Below are positions 63,037 through 64,000 of a stretch of DNA of 64,000 nucleotides, piece by piece. Source of the DNA: RU20A sp042610495 (GTDB lineage Bacteria; Pseudomonadota; Alphaproteobacteria; Rhizobiales; Rhizobiaceae); assembly GCF_042610495.1 (NCBI RefSeq), contig NZ_JBHGAP010000001.1, forward strand, positions 124,001-188,000. The letters run 5' to 3'. The notes below the pieces were generated by a model. It worked only from the letters and a program-made list of their open reading frames with translations, did not search any database and was not told where the DNA came from. Position numbers and translations under genes: made by a program. Numbering within the stretch: position 1 is the stretch's first letter; every line of letters starts with the position of its first letter.

Positions 63037-63759
63037 ATGGCGATGCGCAAATCCTCCGAGCAGCTGCCGCTGGCCTTCACCCACGCCGCCGCCACGGGCC
63101 GCGACGACCTGCTCGTCTCTGCCCCGCTGGAGGCTGCCGCGACGATCGTCGACCGCTGGCCGGACTGGCCGTCGCCCGTCGTCGTCCTCGTGGGACCGCC
63201 GGGTTCGGGCAAGTCGCATCTGGCCGCCATCTGGCAGGAGACGAGCGGTGCGGTGACCATCGAGGCGCACACCGACGATGGCGCATCGCTGACCGCTGCC
63301 TCAGCCCCGGTTCTCCTCGAGGATGCCGATGCGCATGCCTTCGACGAGCGCGAACTCTTTCACGTCATCAACAGCGTGCGCCAGCACGGCACGGCCCTGC
63401 TTCTGACAGCCCGCACCCCGCCATCCGCCTGGGGCGTCGCCCTGCCGGACCTCGCGTCGCGGCTGAAGGCGGCAACGATCGTCGAGATCGGCGCGCCGGA
63501 CGAAGCGCTGCTCTCGCAAGTCATCGTCAAGCTCTTTGCCGATCGCCAGCTGGCGGTGGACGATCGCATCGTCGCCTATCTCGTGGCCCGCATGGAACGC
63601 TCGCTCGATACAGCACGCCGCGTCGTGGATGGCATGGACCGCCTCGCCCTGTCGCGCGGCGTCAGGCTCACCCGCAGCCTCGCACGAGAGGTTCTGGATG
63701 CCGTGCAGGGGAGCGACGGCGACGAGGCCGGGGCCGCCGACGCACCGGAACTCGACTGA
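63037..63759 (+). CDS. hdaA: DnaA regulatory inactivator HdaA
   Basis: 240 residues. The beta-clamp-binding motif QLPLAF stands at 9-14. A shortened AAA+ domain of DnaA type follows, with Walker A GPPGSGKSH at 53-61, Walker B-like VLLEDADAH near 91, and the C-terminal lid with ERSLDTARRVVDGMD. It lacks the DnaA DNA-binding domain, as expected. In Caulobacter and relatives HdaA promotes ATP hydrolysis by DnaA and so prevents over-initiation. It starts 4 bases after the permease stop. Confidence 0.93.
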   Translation: MAMRKSSEQLPLAFTHAAATGRDDLLVSAPLEAAATIVDRWPDWPSPVVVLVGPPGSGKSHLAAIWQETSGAVTIEAHTDDGASLTAASAPVLLEDADAHAFDERELFHVINSVRQHGTALLLTARTPPSAWGVALPDLASRLKAATIVEIGAPDEALLSQVIVKLFADRQLAVDDRIVAYLVARMERSLDTARRVVDGMDRLALSRGVRLTRSLAREVLDAVQGSDGDEAGAADAPELD

Positions 63760-63777
63760 CTGTCACGGTTCCGTCAT
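63760..63777 (+). promoter_or_regulatory. Pho-box-like direct repeat upstream of ppk
   Basis: CTGTCAC, four bases (GGTT), CCGTCAT: two 7-base repeats each one base off CTGTCAT at the spacing used by PhoB. It begins right after the hdaA stop and lies about 145 bases before ppk. No clear -10 was identified. Confidence 0.5.
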
Positions 63778-63920
63778 CGAACTGCAATAATCCCCGGATC
63801 GTGGCGGTTGCCGGCGCGACGGCAAAAGCTGTTGAGTGCGGCGTAAATTCCATCCATCGCACATAATAGTCTGGTAAAAGACGGTGCGCGGCGGATGCGT
63901 AATCACGGGGAGACGAGACG

Positions 63921-64000
63921 ATGGATACGGCAGTGGCGGCGCAGAACGAACCGGCGGTGCAGACGACGGTCGACCATGACCTGATGCAGAGCCCGGATCG
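63921..64000 (+). CDS. ppk: Polyphosphate kinase (start only, cut by the right edge)
   Basis: The first 26 codons (MDTAVAAQNEPAVQTTV, then DHDLMQSPD) follow a GGGGAG ribosome site. The N-terminal pattern and its place directly after hdaA match rhizobial ppk1, but no catalytic region is in the window. The call depends mostly on gene order. Function if correct: ATP-dependent polyphosphate synthesis. A Pho-box-like repeat upstream supports it. Confidence 0.7.
   Translation, partial: MDTAVAAQNEPAVQTTVDHDLMQSPD

Overview
The window is a stretch of high-GC chromosome from a Rhizobiaceae-type alphaproteobacterium (Rhizobium, Agrobacterium, Shinella, Sinorhizobium and relatives). The evidence is the gene content and order: purF-cvpA-radA-alr; rpsF-rpsR-DUF2232 gene-rplI-dnaB; fabD-fabG-acpP-fabF-mltG-yicC-gmk; lptF-lptG-lptD-surA-pdxA-rsmA; pepA-holC; uvrC with pgsA-moaD-moaE; purM-purN diverging from an AI-2E-type permease, hdaA and ppk. 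A RopB/Omp25-like porin, CTTGAC/CTATAT-like promoters and short palindromic intergenic repeats also fit. Species cannot be fixed from this sequence alone. I see no rRNA, tRNA, CRISPR array, insertion sequence or prophage.

Layout. 1-9 kb: a minus-strand series with aconitase X (cut by the left edge), an SDR, purF, cvpA, radA, a ParDE-type toxin-antitoxin pair and alr; a plus-strand gene of unknown function with a 19-codon upstream reading frame lies between cvpA and radA. 9-11.5 kb: AraC-family regulator plus azlC-azlD exporter. 11.6-16.1 kb: replicative helicase and ribosomal protein genes. 16.6-25.2 kb: aldo/keto reductase, then the fatty-acid synthesis cluster, mltG, yicC and gmk. 25.3-26.9 kb: a small accessory island with a YefM/YoeB pair and an AbiEii-type nucleotidyltransferase with a small partner. 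26.9-34.5 kb: rRNA dimethylation, pyridoxine synthesis and LPS transport. 34.9-45.5 kb: pepA, holC, a P-loop kinase, a sugar dehydrogenase, GNAT, ABC-F, DinB, GST, ndk, and a lipoprotein/CGNR pair. 45.6-55.9 kb: a lone LivH-like permease, moaED-pgsA, uvrC, a FolM-like SDR, porin, GST, secreted RNase T2 and rlmJ. 56-64 kb: a molybdopterin oxidoreductase overlapping a NudK-type Nudix gene, an alpha/beta hydrolase, purN-purM, a permease, hdaA and the start of ppk.

Most of the window is ordinary core housekeeping. The parts worth a second look are: the toxin-antitoxin island between gmk and rsmA, with an operator over the -10 of yefM-yoeB and Asp in place of the catalytic Glu in YoeB; a structured, apparently non-coding 0.45-kb region at 37.35-37.79 kb; the coupled leader reading frame at 5.1 kb; a Pho-box-like repeat before ppk; a hairpin leader before rpsF; a palindrome between the CGNR regulator and the orphan LivH-like permease; and aconitase X placed directly behind the purF-SDR pair. 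I did not find anything I can defend as a wholly new system; the gmk-rsmA island is the nearest candidate.
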